Assembly (NCBI GenBank): GCA_041651295.1
Contig: JBAZJN010000004.1
Location: 1-64,000 of the forward strand
From: JBAZJN01 sp041651295
Lineage (GTDB): Bacteria; Patescibacteriota; UBA1384; XYA2-FULL-43-10; CAINNR01
DNA: 64,000 nucleotides
Direction of reading: 5' to 3'
In this document: in pieces, positions 8,355 through 16,291 of the stretch
Numbering within the stretch: position 1 is the stretch's first letter
Layout: the number at the start of each line of letters is the position of its first letter
The notes under the pieces: generated by a model
What the model was told of the DNA's origin: nothing
The model's input: the letters and a program-made list of their open reading frames with translations, nothing else
The model's database searches: none
Program-made: the position numbers and the translations under genes

Positions 8355-9578
8355 TTGAAAAAGATCAAATATAACAAATTGGTGCTAAAAATAATATTCG
8401 CTCTCGGAGTATTATTTTTAGCTTTTTATTCCGGTTATGGCTATGGCTCAAAGTATGGTCGGATAAAAAATGCCCCAAGCGATATTATCAATGCCGATGG
8501 TAGTCAGGAATCCATCGATTTTGGATTATTCTGGCAGACCTGGAATAAAGCAAGAGAATTATATATAGGGAAATCCGATTCCAAGGAGATGTTCTACGGG
8601 GCAGTTTCTGGTATGGTTGCCTCCTTAGGCGACCCATATACGGTTTTCTTGAGGCCGCAGGATAACGAAGATTTGGCCTCCGATTTATCGGGAAAATTTG
8701 ATGGAATTGGTGCTGAATTGACGGATGAAAATGGTCAAATCGTTGTTATTTCTCCACTCTCCGGATCTCCGGCAGAACAAGCCGGGATAAAACCGAAAGA
8801 TATAATTTTGGAAATTGATGGCCAATCGACGGAGAAAATGGCGATTGATACAGCGGTGAGGAAGATTCGGGGCAAAGCCGGCACGGAGGTAAAGCTAAAA
8901 ATCAGGCACGTAAACCAACAAGACGCGATCGAAATAAAAGTCGTCAGGGCCAGCATTAAAGTTGATAGCGTGTCTTATAAACTTGAGACAATATCCGGCA
9001 AAAAGATAGCCGTTCTTAAAGTCAGCCAATTCGGTGATGATACAATGGCGCTGGCGAATAAATATGTTGGGGAAATGAAATCGGCCGGAGCTGAAGGCAT
9101 AATAATTGATTTAAGAAATAACCCTGGCGGATATTTGGATACTTCGGTTAGTTTTTCAAATCTCTTTTTGAAAAAAGGAGCCGTTGTCTTAAAGGAAGTT
9201 GACAAGAATGGACAAATAACCGAATATAAAGCCAACAATGAAACATCGGTGCCGAACTTGCCGATTGTAATTTTGGTCAACAATGGCAGCGCCTCCGCCG
9301 CAGAGATTGTAGCCGGAGCAATGAAAGACAACCATAGGGCTGAAATCATCGGAGAAAAGACATTTGGAAAAGGCAGCGTCCAGCAATTGGAACCCCTAAC
9401 CGGCGGGGCAGCTCTCAAAGTAACTATTGCAAAATGGTTGACGCCCGCGGGAAGCGAAATTAATCAAATCGGCCTGTCGCCCGATATAACAATCAGCTTG
9501 ACCGAACAAGACAAATTACAAGGAACAGACATCCAACTAGAAAAAGCTAAAAGCGAAATTATCTCTAAATTAAAATAA
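8355..9578 (+). CDS. C-terminal processing serine protease, S41 family, with PDZ domain
   Basis: Membrane-anchored protease of 407 residues. It has an N-terminal helix (10-28), the tail-specific protease N-domain, a PDZ domain (about 108-200) and the S41 catalytic core with Ser in NNGSASAAEI near residue 312 and Lys in GEKTFGKGS near 337. Start is TTG at 8355, ten bases after the hydrolase stop. Relatives (CtpA/B, Prc) trim exported proteins and, in some bacteria, degrade cell-wall hydrolases; the position after the PcsB-like gene fits such a role, which is inference. Confidence 0.93.
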   Translation: MKKIKYNKLVLKIIFALGVLFLAFYSGYGYGSKYGRIKNAPSDIINADGSQESIDFGLFWQTWNKARELYIGKSDSKEMFYGAVSGMVASLGDPYTVFLRPQDNEDLASDLSGKFDGIGAELTDENGQIVVISPLSGSPAEQAGIKPKDIILEIDGQSTEKMAIDTAVRKIRGKAGTEVKLKIRHVNQQDAIEIKVVRASIKVDSVSYKLETISGKKIAVLKVSQFGDDTMALANKYVGEMKSAGAEGIIIDLRNNPGGYLDTSVSFSNLFLKKGAVVLKEVDKNGQITEYKANNETSVPNLPIVILVNNGSASAAEIVAGAMKDNHRAEIIGEKTFGKGSVQQLEPLTGGAALKVTIAKWLTPAGSEINQIGLSPDITISLTEQDKLQGTDIQLEKAKSEIISKLK

Positions 9579-9590
9579 TAGTGAGGACAT

Positions 9591-10046
9591 ATGAAGGTTG
9601 TTTTAACGGCAGATATCAAAAATATTGGTCAAAAAGGTGATGAAAAAGAGGTTAAACCAGGTTTTGCCAGGAATTTTCTTTTCCCGAAGAATTTAGCCAT
9701 CGCTTTCGATTCGGCTGATGCCCAGGCGTTAAAATCCAGCAAAGAATCGGAAGAACTAAAATCGAGGAGTGAATCGGATAAAATTAGATCAATCATTGCA
9801 AAATCCGATAATTTAACTTTAAGTTTTAAAAGCAAGGCTTCAAAAGAGGGCAAACTATTTGGTAGCATCAGCTCAAAAGAGATTATAAGCCAAGCTGAAA
9901 AAAAACTAGGGCTCAAAATTGCCTCGATTGAACCCAGCGAAGCAATAAAGGTTACAGGTGATCACATTATTACTCTAATATTCAAAACTGGTGATCAATT
10001 ACAAGTAAAAGTGAACGTTACTGCAGAGACTAAAGCTAGAAAATAA
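9591..10046 (+). CDS. rplI: 50S ribosomal protein L9
   Basis: Protein of the large subunit that binds 23S rRNA near the L1 stalk. The 151 residues show the L9 N-terminal signature (MKVVLTADIKNIGQKGDEKEVKPGFARNFL region, positions 1-30), the long connecting helix rich in Lys/Ser/Glu, and a C-terminal domain. Length is normal. It stands alone here, without the usual rpsF/ssb/rpsR partners. GAGGACAT sits just before the ATG. Confidence 0.96.
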   Translation: MKVVLTADIKNIGQKGDEKEVKPGFARNFLFPKNLAIAFDSADAQALKSSKESEELKSRSESDKIRSIIAKSDNLTLSFKSKASKEGKLFGSISSKEIISQAEKKLGLKIASIEPSEAIKVTGDHIITLIFKTGDQLQVKVNVTAETKARK

Positions 10047-10084
10047 TCCGCTTATGAGATAGAATTATGTTAGAGGAGGGAGAA

Positions 10085-12076
10085 GTGGATCAGACGGCCG
10101 GCTCTCCTTGGGATGAGCCACTACCAGAAAATGAAAAACCAGAAAAAACGGCGCCAACTGTTGTTGGTGATCTTGATGCTAAAGTTAAGCAAACAACAGG
10201 AACAGCTCCTGCGACTGAGAGCCAAGAAAATGCCCAGCCTGCAAGTCTAAAAGTTCCTGTTGATACCGAAGAAAAAGTCGGTGTTAAAATCGACGCATCT
10301 AAGGCGGCAGGAGTAACAGAACTTATTACTCCGAAGCCAACCGAGGCAGCGTCTACACCGCAGCAAGTTCCGATTCAAACACAAGCCAAACCCCAGGAAT
10401 CAAGCGAGAATTTTTGGCAATCAGTCTATGGCCAACAAGCGGATATTCAGAAGCCTTCAGCACCATCCGTTCAGCCATCACAAACAGTTCCGAGATCTAT
10501 TCCGGTTCAATCTGTCGTTTCCCCCAAACCCACATCTCCTCCAAAACAACAAGTTCCTTTAGTCGAAAATAATCAAAAACCGATTCAGCCAGCCCCCCAT
10601 GTTCAAAATCAAGCTCCAAAAACTAACCCGTCTCTGCCAAAGCCAAGCAAAACCACGGGCTATATCATTGCTGCTGCCGTTGGTATTTTAATATTGTTTT
10701 CCGGAAGCATTTTTCTAACTGAATACGGGCTAATCTCTTTAGGGTTGGAGAAGGTATATGGCGCGGTCCATCTTGAAGCTTTGTGGGACGGACTGCCGGC
10801 AAATGCCGAAAATGCTTTTTTGATGTCTGCAGCCAAAGTCAAATCGGAACAAAATTTTAAAGTTGAAGGCAGCGCAGAACTGACTGTTAATAAAGGAGTT
10901 AAATCAGAGATAATCTCGCCGATTGTTGCTTCCTCGGTTTTTCCCGCTGTAGTGTTTAAAGATGAATCTGTGGGAAAAAAGATATTAGCGACGTTGGCAG
11001 CGACAGAAAGTCAAACAGAGGGGGTTTTTGAGGAATCAACTGATGATACAACAACCACTGATCCTATAGTCGATAGTAGCTCTGTTACCAGTGACACCTC
11101 CGGAACTTCGAGCAGCTCTACTTCGGGAGCGGGAACATCAACTACTTCTGCCACGACTACTGTTGAGGAACTTGAGTTAGAAATTAGCTCGGCGATAACG
11201 GATACAGTTAGCGGAGCAGACATTAAAGTCAAATCAAACAAAAGTCAAAATTCATCAATCTCTTTAATAAATTCCGATAGTAATTTATTTGTCAAAACTT
11301 CGAGTGATATTGTTTACAACAGCACGGTTAAAACCGGTTGGACAAAAATAGATCTAAAATCATCTTTTGAAGGCAAGGCAAAGGAAAACTTTTTTGGCAA
11401 TAGTTTTTCATCGTCCGACTTTTCGATTGTTGGTCAAAGATCTGGCAGCGAAAAGATCGGCGGAGTTCGATGTTTCCACTATACAGGGAAAGTTTCAGTC
11501 GGTAATTCACTCAATAATTTTGGAATCGAAAGTTCGGGAATAAGTTCGTTTGACATTGATTATTGGCTCGGTATAAAAGATCATTTGATTTATAAAATCG
11601 AGCTAAAAATTATCCCCGGTAGCCAATCTGCCGTAACCAGAATTGATTCAACACTGAATTTCTCGGATTATAATGAAGCCAGCGGGGAATATTCAATCCC
11701 AACCGCTTCGGTGCCCTATGCTCCAGCAACAAATTCAACTAACGTCAACCTTGAGACCGAGAAAGGCAGAGACAGCCAGAGAAAATCGGATCTGGCCAAT
11801 ATTGCCCAGGCGCTTGAAACTTATCATTCTGCAAGCGGAAGATATCCTCAAATTACCGGGACTGCTAAAATTTCAGATCAAAGCGGCGCGCTCTTCAATG
11901 CCCTGGTTCCGACATATATACGAACATTGCCTATTGACCCGCAGGATCCAAAATACTATTATGGTTATGTATCCGATGGAAATACTTTCAAGTTGTCCGG
12001 CGTGTTGGAGGACAAAACAGATACCCAAGGGAAGGTCGTTGGAAATCTTTTGATATATTATTTATCGAGTTTATAA
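10085..12076 (+). CDS. Large membrane protein with a C-terminal pseudopilin-like domain
   Basis: About 660 residues. The first 180 or so are cytoplasmic, disordered and rich in Pro/Gln/Thr; one membrane helix follows (TGYIIAAAVGILILF, near residue 195-220); then an extracytoplasmic region with a Ser/Thr-rich linker (about 325-365); finally a segment beginning RDSQRKSDLANIAQALETYH that matches the periplasmic part of CPR type IV pseudopilins. Two starts are possible: ATG 10067, or GTG 10085, which has GGAGGG four bases before it and is preferred. The protein is probably a surface or pilus-associated factor; function is not known. Confidence 0.75.
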   Translation: MDQTAGSPWDEPLPENEKPEKTAPTVVGDLDAKVKQTTGTAPATESQENAQPASLKVPVDTEEKVGVKIDASKAAGVTELITPKPTEAASTPQQVPIQTQAKPQESSENFWQSVYGQQADIQKPSAPSVQPSQTVPRSIPVQSVVSPKPTSPPKQQVPLVENNQKPIQPAPHVQNQAPKTNPSLPKPSKTTGYIIAAAVGILILFSGSIFLTEYGLISLGLEKVYGAVHLEALWDGLPANAENAFLMSAAKVKSEQNFKVEGSAELTVNKGVKSEIISPIVASSVFPAVVFKDESVGKKILATLAATESQTEGVFEESTDDTTTTDPIVDSSSVTSDTSGTSSSSTSGAGTSTTSATTTVEELELEISSAITDTVSGADIKVKSNKSQNSSISLINSDSNLFVKTSSDIVYNSTVKTGWTKIDLKSSFEGKAKENFFGNSFSSSDFSIVGQRSGSEKIGGVRCFHYTGKVSVGNSLNNFGIESSGISSFDIDYWLGIKDHLIYKIELKIIPGSQSAVTRIDSTLNFSDYNEASGEYSIPTASVPYAPATNSTNVNLETEKGRDSQRKSDLANIAQALETYHSASGRYPQITGTAKISDQSGALFNALVPTYIRTLPIDPQDPKYYYGYVSDGNTFKLSGVLEDKTDTQGKVVGNLLIYYLSSL

Positions 12077-12089
12077 ATCAAGGAGTTAT

Positions 12090-12647
12090 ATGGGTGCTGT
12101 AGGTTGGATTATTATCATCGCTCTCGCAGTGATTGTTATTGCTATAATTTCAATTTTTAACCGTTTAGTCAGTCTTAAAAATCGCACAGACGAAGCCTGG
12201 AGCGATATCGATGTTCAGTTAAAAAGACGCCATGATTTAATTCCAAACTTGGTTGAGACGGTTAAGGGCTATGCAAAGCACGAAAAAGAGTTGTTTGAAA
12301 AGGTAACAAAAGCCAGGACAGAGGCAATTTCCTCCAAAACTCTAGAAGCAAAAGCAAAAGCAGAAAATCAAATAACCGAAGCTTTGAAATCAGTTTTTGC
12401 TGTTGCCGAGAATTATCCTAATTTGAAAGCAAATGAAAATTTTGTCGAGCTTCAAAGAGAGATCACTGATACTGAAGACAAAATTCAGGCCGCACGAAGG
12501 TTCTACAACGGCAACGTTCGAGACCTTAACATTTCAATAGAAAGCTTTCCTTCCAATATTATCGCTGGCATGTTTAACTATAAGAAGAAAGAACTGTTTC
12601 AACTGGATGATGTGAGCGAGAAGAAAAACGTTGAGGTAAAATTTTAA
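12090..12647 (+). CDS. lemA: LemA family protein
   Basis: A 185-residue LemA protein: N-terminal membrane anchor (residues 5-24), then the four-helix bundle with the family signature VSLKNRTDEAWSDIDVQLKRR and a conserved C-terminal FNYKKKELFQ motif. LemA proteins are small membrane-anchored proteins whose molecular role is unsettled; they often lie next to TPM-domain or HtpX proteases, and htpX is three genes downstream here. GGAGTTAT precedes the ATG. Confidence 0.95.
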   Translation: MGAVGWIIIIALAVIVIAIISIFNRLVSLKNRTDEAWSDIDVQLKRRHDLIPNLVETVKGYAKHEKELFEKVTKARTEAISSKTLEAKAKAENQITEALKSVFAVAENYPNLKANENFVELQREITDTEDKIQAARRFYNGNVRDLNISIESFPSNIIAGMFNYKKKELFQLDDVSEKKNVEVKF

Positions 12648-12705
12648 ACATAAAAAGTAAGTTTAATCTTTACTACAAGAAAGTAGTAAAAGAAAGGGAG
12701 AAGTT

Positions 12706-13032
12706 ATGGCGGAGCAAAAAAGCGATGAGAACAATTTGGCAATGATTGCCCACATTCTGGGAATAGTGATTGGTTTTATTGGTCCACTCATCATCTATCT
12801 AACAGCAAAAGACAAGCCGTTTGCTTATTCACAGTCTAAAGAGGCTCTAAATTTTCAGATTACGGTAGTAATTGCTTGGGTTGCCTGTGCAATTCTATCC
12901 TTCATCGGGATTGGTTTTATCCTATATCCGGTCGTCTGGGTTGTTAACTTGATATTTTGTATAATGGCTGCGATGGCTGCTAGCAAGGGTGAAGCATACA
13001 AATATCCAATCGCAATCAGATTAATTCAATAA
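12706..13032 (+). CDS. Tic20-like/DUF4870 membrane protein
   Basis: A 108-residue integral membrane protein with three helices and the family pattern of DUF4870: an N-terminal helix ending in a Gly-Pro turn, an amphipathic stretch (FAYSQSKEALNFQ) and two C-terminal helices. GGGAGAAG gives a clear ribosome site. It is followed without a gap by a second protein of the same general kind, suggesting a duplicated or heteromeric pair. The biochemical role is unknown. Confidence 0.8.
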   Translation: MAEQKSDENNLAMIAHILGIVIGFIGPLIIYLTAKDKPFAYSQSKEALNFQITVVIAWVACAILSFIGIGFILYPVVWVVNLIFCIMAAMAASKGEAYKYPIAIRLIQ

Positions 13033-13044
13033 TTGGAGGCTACC

Positions 13045-13335
13045 TTGACAGTTAAACGAAAACTTATCGCTCTGCTTTCTTATCTATCGGTCTTGCTTTT
13101 CTTACCGCTTAATTTGTTCAAGAAAGACGATTTTATAAGATACCATGCCAAGCAAGGAGTAGTTTTCTTTGTCTTGTCGATAGTAATCATGTTTGCTTTC
13201 TGGCTCCCAGTTGTTGGCTGGATCTGCTTACTTGCACTATTGGTAATATGGGCAACAGGCATTTTCAACGTGATTACTGGGAAAATGGAGCCGCTTCCGG
13301 TTATCGGACGTATTGCTGAAAGAATCTTGATTTAA
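13045..13335 (+). CDS. Second Tic20-like small membrane protein
   Basis: A small protein with two or three helices and a YHAKQGVVFFVLS motif that mirrors the YSQSKEALNFQ stretch of its upstream neighbour, so the two are probably related. There is no ATG near the N-terminus. TTG 13033 directly abuts the previous stop, but GGAGG at 13035-13039 sits five bases before TTG 13045, which I take as the start (96 residues). It ends just before a strong terminator. Function unknown. Confidence 0.75.
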   Translation: MTVKRKLIALLSYLSVLLFLPLNLFKKDDFIRYHAKQGVVFFVLSIVIMFAFWLPVVGWICLLALLVIWATGIFNVITGKMEPLPVIGRIAERILI

Positions 13336-13350
13336 AACGTTTACATCAAA

Positions 13351-13387
13351 TACTAAAAAAGCTAAAATTAACTTAGCTTTTTTAGTA
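13351..13387 (+). terminator. Rho-independent terminator after the lemA group
   Basis: TACTAAAAAAGCTAA (13351-13365) pairs perfectly with TTAGCTTTTTTAGTA (13373-13387) around a seven-base loop. The A/T arms make it work in either direction. Confidence 0.75.
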
Positions 13388-13399
13388 TGATAAAAATCT

Positions 13400-14290
13400 A
13401 TGAATATTTACGATCAAATTGGGACGAATAAATTTAAAACCGTTTTTTACATTGGAATTTTTCTAATTTTCATTATTGCGCTTGGATATTTGTTCTCTTA
13501 TGTTTATAATTCGCCAGCAATATTGATTATCGCTGTTATTGTTGCTGTCGTGCAGGCATCAGCCAGCTATTTCTGGGGCGATTCTATTGCGCTTGCGATG
13601 ACTCACGCCCAGGCAGTCAAGAAAGCTGATAACCCGGAGCTCTACCGTATCGTTGAAAATTTGGCGATTACAGCCGGGATTCCAGCGCCGAAAATTTACA
13701 TTATAAATGATGATTCGCCCAACGCCTTTGCTACGGGTCGAGATCCGAGCCACTCCTCAATAGCGGTGACCACTGGTTTGCTTCAATCTTTGGAGAAAAA
13801 AGAACTTGAGGGTGTAATTGCTCACGAATTATCGCATATAGGTAATCGCGATTCACTTTTGATGGTTGTTGTCGTAGTTTTGGTCGGGGTTATTGCTATC
13901 GCATCCGATCTTTTCTTTCGCATTAGTTTTTGGGGAGGTTTTGGCAAAGATGACAATAACGGTGGCAGTAATGGCGTTACTTTGTTAATTGGGCTTATGA
14001 TTGCGATTTTAGCGCCGATTATGGCAACGCTAATTCAGCTGGCAATTTCTCGCAAAAGGGAGTATTTAGCAGATGCAAATGGAGCACTTCTAACACGCTA
14101 TCCTGAGGGTTTGGCAAATGCACTTAGAAAAATATCAGAGCATAAAAAACCAGTTCGCTACGCCAACGATGCAACGTCGCTTTTGTTCATTATGAACCCG
14201 AAAAAAAAGCGCTCCTGGTTTTCCTCACTGCTTGATACCCATCCGCCTGTTGAAGAAAGAATAAAAGCTCTGGAGGCAATGGTCGGATGA
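13400..14290 (+). CDS. htpX: Zinc metalloprotease HtpX
   Basis: Membrane-bound M48 protease that degrades misfolded membrane proteins. The 296 residues carry two N-terminal helices, the HEXXH zinc motif as HELSH near residue 142, a pair of central helices (about 152-172 and 194-216), and the third zinc ligand in the EYLADANGA segment. Length and layout are standard. It starts 13 bases after the terminator of the previous operon and overlaps the next gene by four bases. Confidence 0.96.
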   Translation: MNIYDQIGTNKFKTVFYIGIFLIFIIALGYLFSYVYNSPAILIIAVIVAVVQASASYFWGDSIALAMTHAQAVKKADNPELYRIVENLAITAGIPAPKIYIINDDSPNAFATGRDPSHSSIAVTTGLLQSLEKKELEGVIAHELSHIGNRDSLLMVVVVVLVGVIAIASDLFFRISFWGGFGKDDNNGGSNGVTLLIGLMIAILAPIMATLIQLAISRKREYLADANGALLTRYPEGLANALRKISEHKKPVRYANDATSLLFIMNPKKKRSWFSSLLDTHPPVEERIKALEAMVG

Positions 14291-14892
14291 AAAAAATAAT
14301 ATTTCCACTTGTTATCATTAGCGTCGCAACTTATATACTTGCAGTTATAATCGCCGGTTTCTTTAAAGAAGGCTACAGCCAATTATGGAATACGGTTAGT
14401 ATTTTGACAGCGAAAGGCGAGTCAACTCGTTCAGCTGTTGTGACGGTTTCCGCCATCACTTATCTGTCATTACTGGTAATTACAATATATTCTAGCTTTG
14501 TTAGCACAACAAAAACTACAAAAGTTGCTAGCCAATTATTGATTATGGCTGCAGTTTTTAGTCTCGTCCAATTATTTCTGCCAATGGATCCATGGCAGGG
14601 CTTTCGAACAAATGCTGACAAAATTCATGATTGGATCACAGTTGGAATTGCCGTTTCGATCATAAGCTCGATTTTTCTATTTGCTGCCAAAACAAAAGGA
14701 TTTTTTAGAAAGATATCTTTTTGTTTGGGAGGGCTGGTCCTTTTGTTCGCAGTTTTATCTGGCTGGTTTTTATTATCTTGGAATTTTTATTATCTTGGTC
14801 TATTCGAAAGGCTGTGGATATTATCTTTTTTGGCTTGGATAATATTTTTTAGTTATCATATAAGTCGAAATGATAAAACAGCTGTGGTATAA
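14287..14892 (+). CDS. Six-helix membrane protein, function unknown
   Basis: A 201-residue hydrophobic protein with about six predicted membrane helices joined by short loops. It overlaps htpX through ATGA, so the two are translationally coupled and it may help HtpX or share its regulation. I recognise no family. The 3' end of the gene contains the promoter of the next one. Confidence 0.65.
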   Translation: MKKIIFPLVIISVATYILAVIIAGFFKEGYSQLWNTVSILTAKGESTRSAVVTVSAITYLSLLVITIYSSFVSTTKTTKVASQLLIMAAVFSLVQLFLPMDPWQGFRTNADKIHDWITVGIAVSIISSIFLFAAKTKGFFRKISFCLGGLVLLFAVLSGWFLLSWNFYYLGLFERLWILSFLAWIIFFSYHISRNDKTAVV

Positions 14893-14893
14893 T
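14865..14893 (+). promoter_or_regulatory. Promoter of the Ala/Pro-rich membrane protein gene
   Basis: TCGAAA (14865-14870), a 17-base spacer ending in TGG, and a consensus TATAAT (14888-14893). The transcript carries a normal leader with AGGAGGG before the ATG. Confidence 0.6.
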
Positions 14894-14921
14894 TAGATCA
14901 TATAATTATTTAGGAGGGTTT

Positions 14922-15497
14922 ATGCCAGATGGACAAACTCCGGCACCTGCTGCAGCACCAGCACCAGCACCAGCGCCGGCCAAAAAGAGTAATGCTACCA
15001 CGGTGATTATTATCGTTGTCGTAGCGCTTGTCGTGTTAGGAGTCGGCGGGTATTTTGTCAGTAGATATATTGCCAGAAAAGCAGCGGAAAAACTGACTGA
15101 AGGAATCATTTCAGCTGGTACTGGCGGAAAAGTAAATGTTGATTCGAGCAATAATTCAGTTTCAATCTCCGGCGATGGAGAATCGATCAGTGTCGGTGAA
15201 AATGCAACCTGGCCTTCCGATATGCCTAGTGATGTACCAAAATATTCTAAAGGTAAAATTACGTCATCGTCAAAAATTGATAATGAGAATTTAAAGAGTT
15301 GGAGCGTTGTTGTTGCAGAAACAAGCCAAAGCGATTTTACTGCCTATAAGGCAAGTGTTGTGGCTGCGGGATGGAAGAGTGATTACGAGTCCACCAGCGT
15401 GATAGAGATTGCTCAGTATACAAAAGGCGATTACTCACTATCGGCCGCGTACGACGCCTCATCCAGCGGAGCAACGGTTACAGTAACAAAAAATTAG
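14922..15497 (+). CDS. Single-pass membrane protein with Ala-Pro linker
   Basis: 191 residues: a short cytoplasmic N-terminus made of Ala-Pro repeats (residues 6-22), one membrane helix (about 27-47), then an extracytoplasmic Ser-rich region and a compact C-terminal domain with an alternating strand pattern (about 95-190). The domain contains PSDMPSDVPKYSKGKI, resembling a widespread lipoprotein-like module in CPR genomes, but I cannot name a family. AGGAGGG precedes the ATG. It ends at a bidirectional terminator. Confidence 0.7.
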   Translation: MPDGQTPAPAAAPAPAPAPAKKSNATTVIIIVVVALVVLGVGGYFVSRYIARKAAEKLTEGIISAGTGGKVNVDSSNNSVSISGDGESISVGENATWPSDMPSDVPKYSKGKITSSSKIDNENLKSWSVVVAETSQSDFTAYKASVVAAGWKSDYESTSVIEIAQYTKGDYSLSAAYDASSSGATVTVTKN

Positions 15498-15504
15498 AGA
15501 CAAT

Positions 15505-15541
15505 AAAAAATGTGCCGGCAGTCTAGCGCGGCACATTTTTT
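15505..15541. terminator. Bidirectional terminator between convergent genes
   Basis: AAAAAATGTGCCG (15505-15517) pairs with CGGCACATTTTTT (15529-15541). With A-tract on one side and T-tract on the other it serves both converging transcripts. Confidence 0.85.
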
Positions 15542-15555
15542 AATAGAACAAAATA

Positions 15556-16266
15556 TTATTCTGCAGGATTATAGCTGGCAACAATCTGATGTACCAATTC
15601 TTTTGCCGCCGCCTTAGATATTGTCCCGTATTTTTCATTAACCGAAGTACCATATTCAATTTTTACTCTTTGGTCGACAGGCGAAATCATAAAAAAGTCC
15701 TGATAGTAACCGGCGGAGGCTGCCTCAGTGTGCATGCCGTTGGGTGTGTAGGTCATTCCTGCAGCGGTGACGGAATCCTCTGGCCCATTGCCCCAATCTG
15801 CTCCTACTCCAGTTCGAAAACACAGGGCTGGTGAGTCTTCTGCAATTTCCGCTTTGCCGATGATCACATAATAATTGTCAGTCGAAATTTTAACGCAGTC
15901 TGCATTCTCGATGTTTGATGCCTTAGGCTCCCCAATATCCTCGATTTTTGCCTCGATTGGATAATGAATCAGATATTTGATAGCAAAATTTCTGTATTCT
16001 TTGTATTTCGATTCGTCTAAGTTTGTTGCCGGGTTATCTTTTGATTCCGAATTTGGTGTAGAGTTGGTTGTGGTTTCGGCAGCTGGTGTAGCATCGTTGG
16101 TTACTGAATCTCTTTTAGGCCAAATCTTTTCTTTAATTTCGTTGCGATAAGAAAAAACTGAAACCCCACCTCCAACTACAATTACAGTAATTAGAATCCA
16201 AAGCCACAATAGATTTTTCTTGCCCCCGGATGGCAAAGTGTCATCGTTCGATTTTTCATCATTCAT
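15556..16266 (-). CDS. Membrane-anchored extracytoplasmic protein, function unknown
   Basis: 236 residues: a short charged cytoplasmic tail, one helix (about 19-40), a Thr/Asn-rich linker (about 55-85) and a soluble outer domain of about 145 residues. The outer domain has one Cys pair (NADCVKI and SPALCFRTG), which could form a disulfide. GGAGGAAAT precedes the ATG. It lies 25 bases downstream of the DUF2207 gene and is probably cotranscribed with it. Many Patescibacteria encode such one-off surface proteins; no family recognised. Confidence 0.65.
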   Translation of the reverse strand: MNDEKSNDDTLPSGGKKNLLWLWILITVIVVGGGVSVFSYRNEIKEKIWPKRDSVTNDATPAAETTTNSTPNSESKDNPATNLDESKYKEYRNFAIKYLIHYPIEAKIEDIGEPKASNIENADCVKISTDNYYVIIGKAEIAEDSPALCFRTGVGADWGNGPEDSVTAAGMTYTPNGMHTEAASAGYYQDFFMISPVDQRVKIEYGTSVNEKYGTISKAAAKELVHQIVASYNPAE

Positions 16267-16291
16267 ATTTCCTCCTTTGAATGGTCTTTAA

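Noticed and set aside
8975..9418. 147-codon minus-strand ORF inside the S41 protease gene
   Set aside because: Antisense shadow; codon pattern follows the protease frame.
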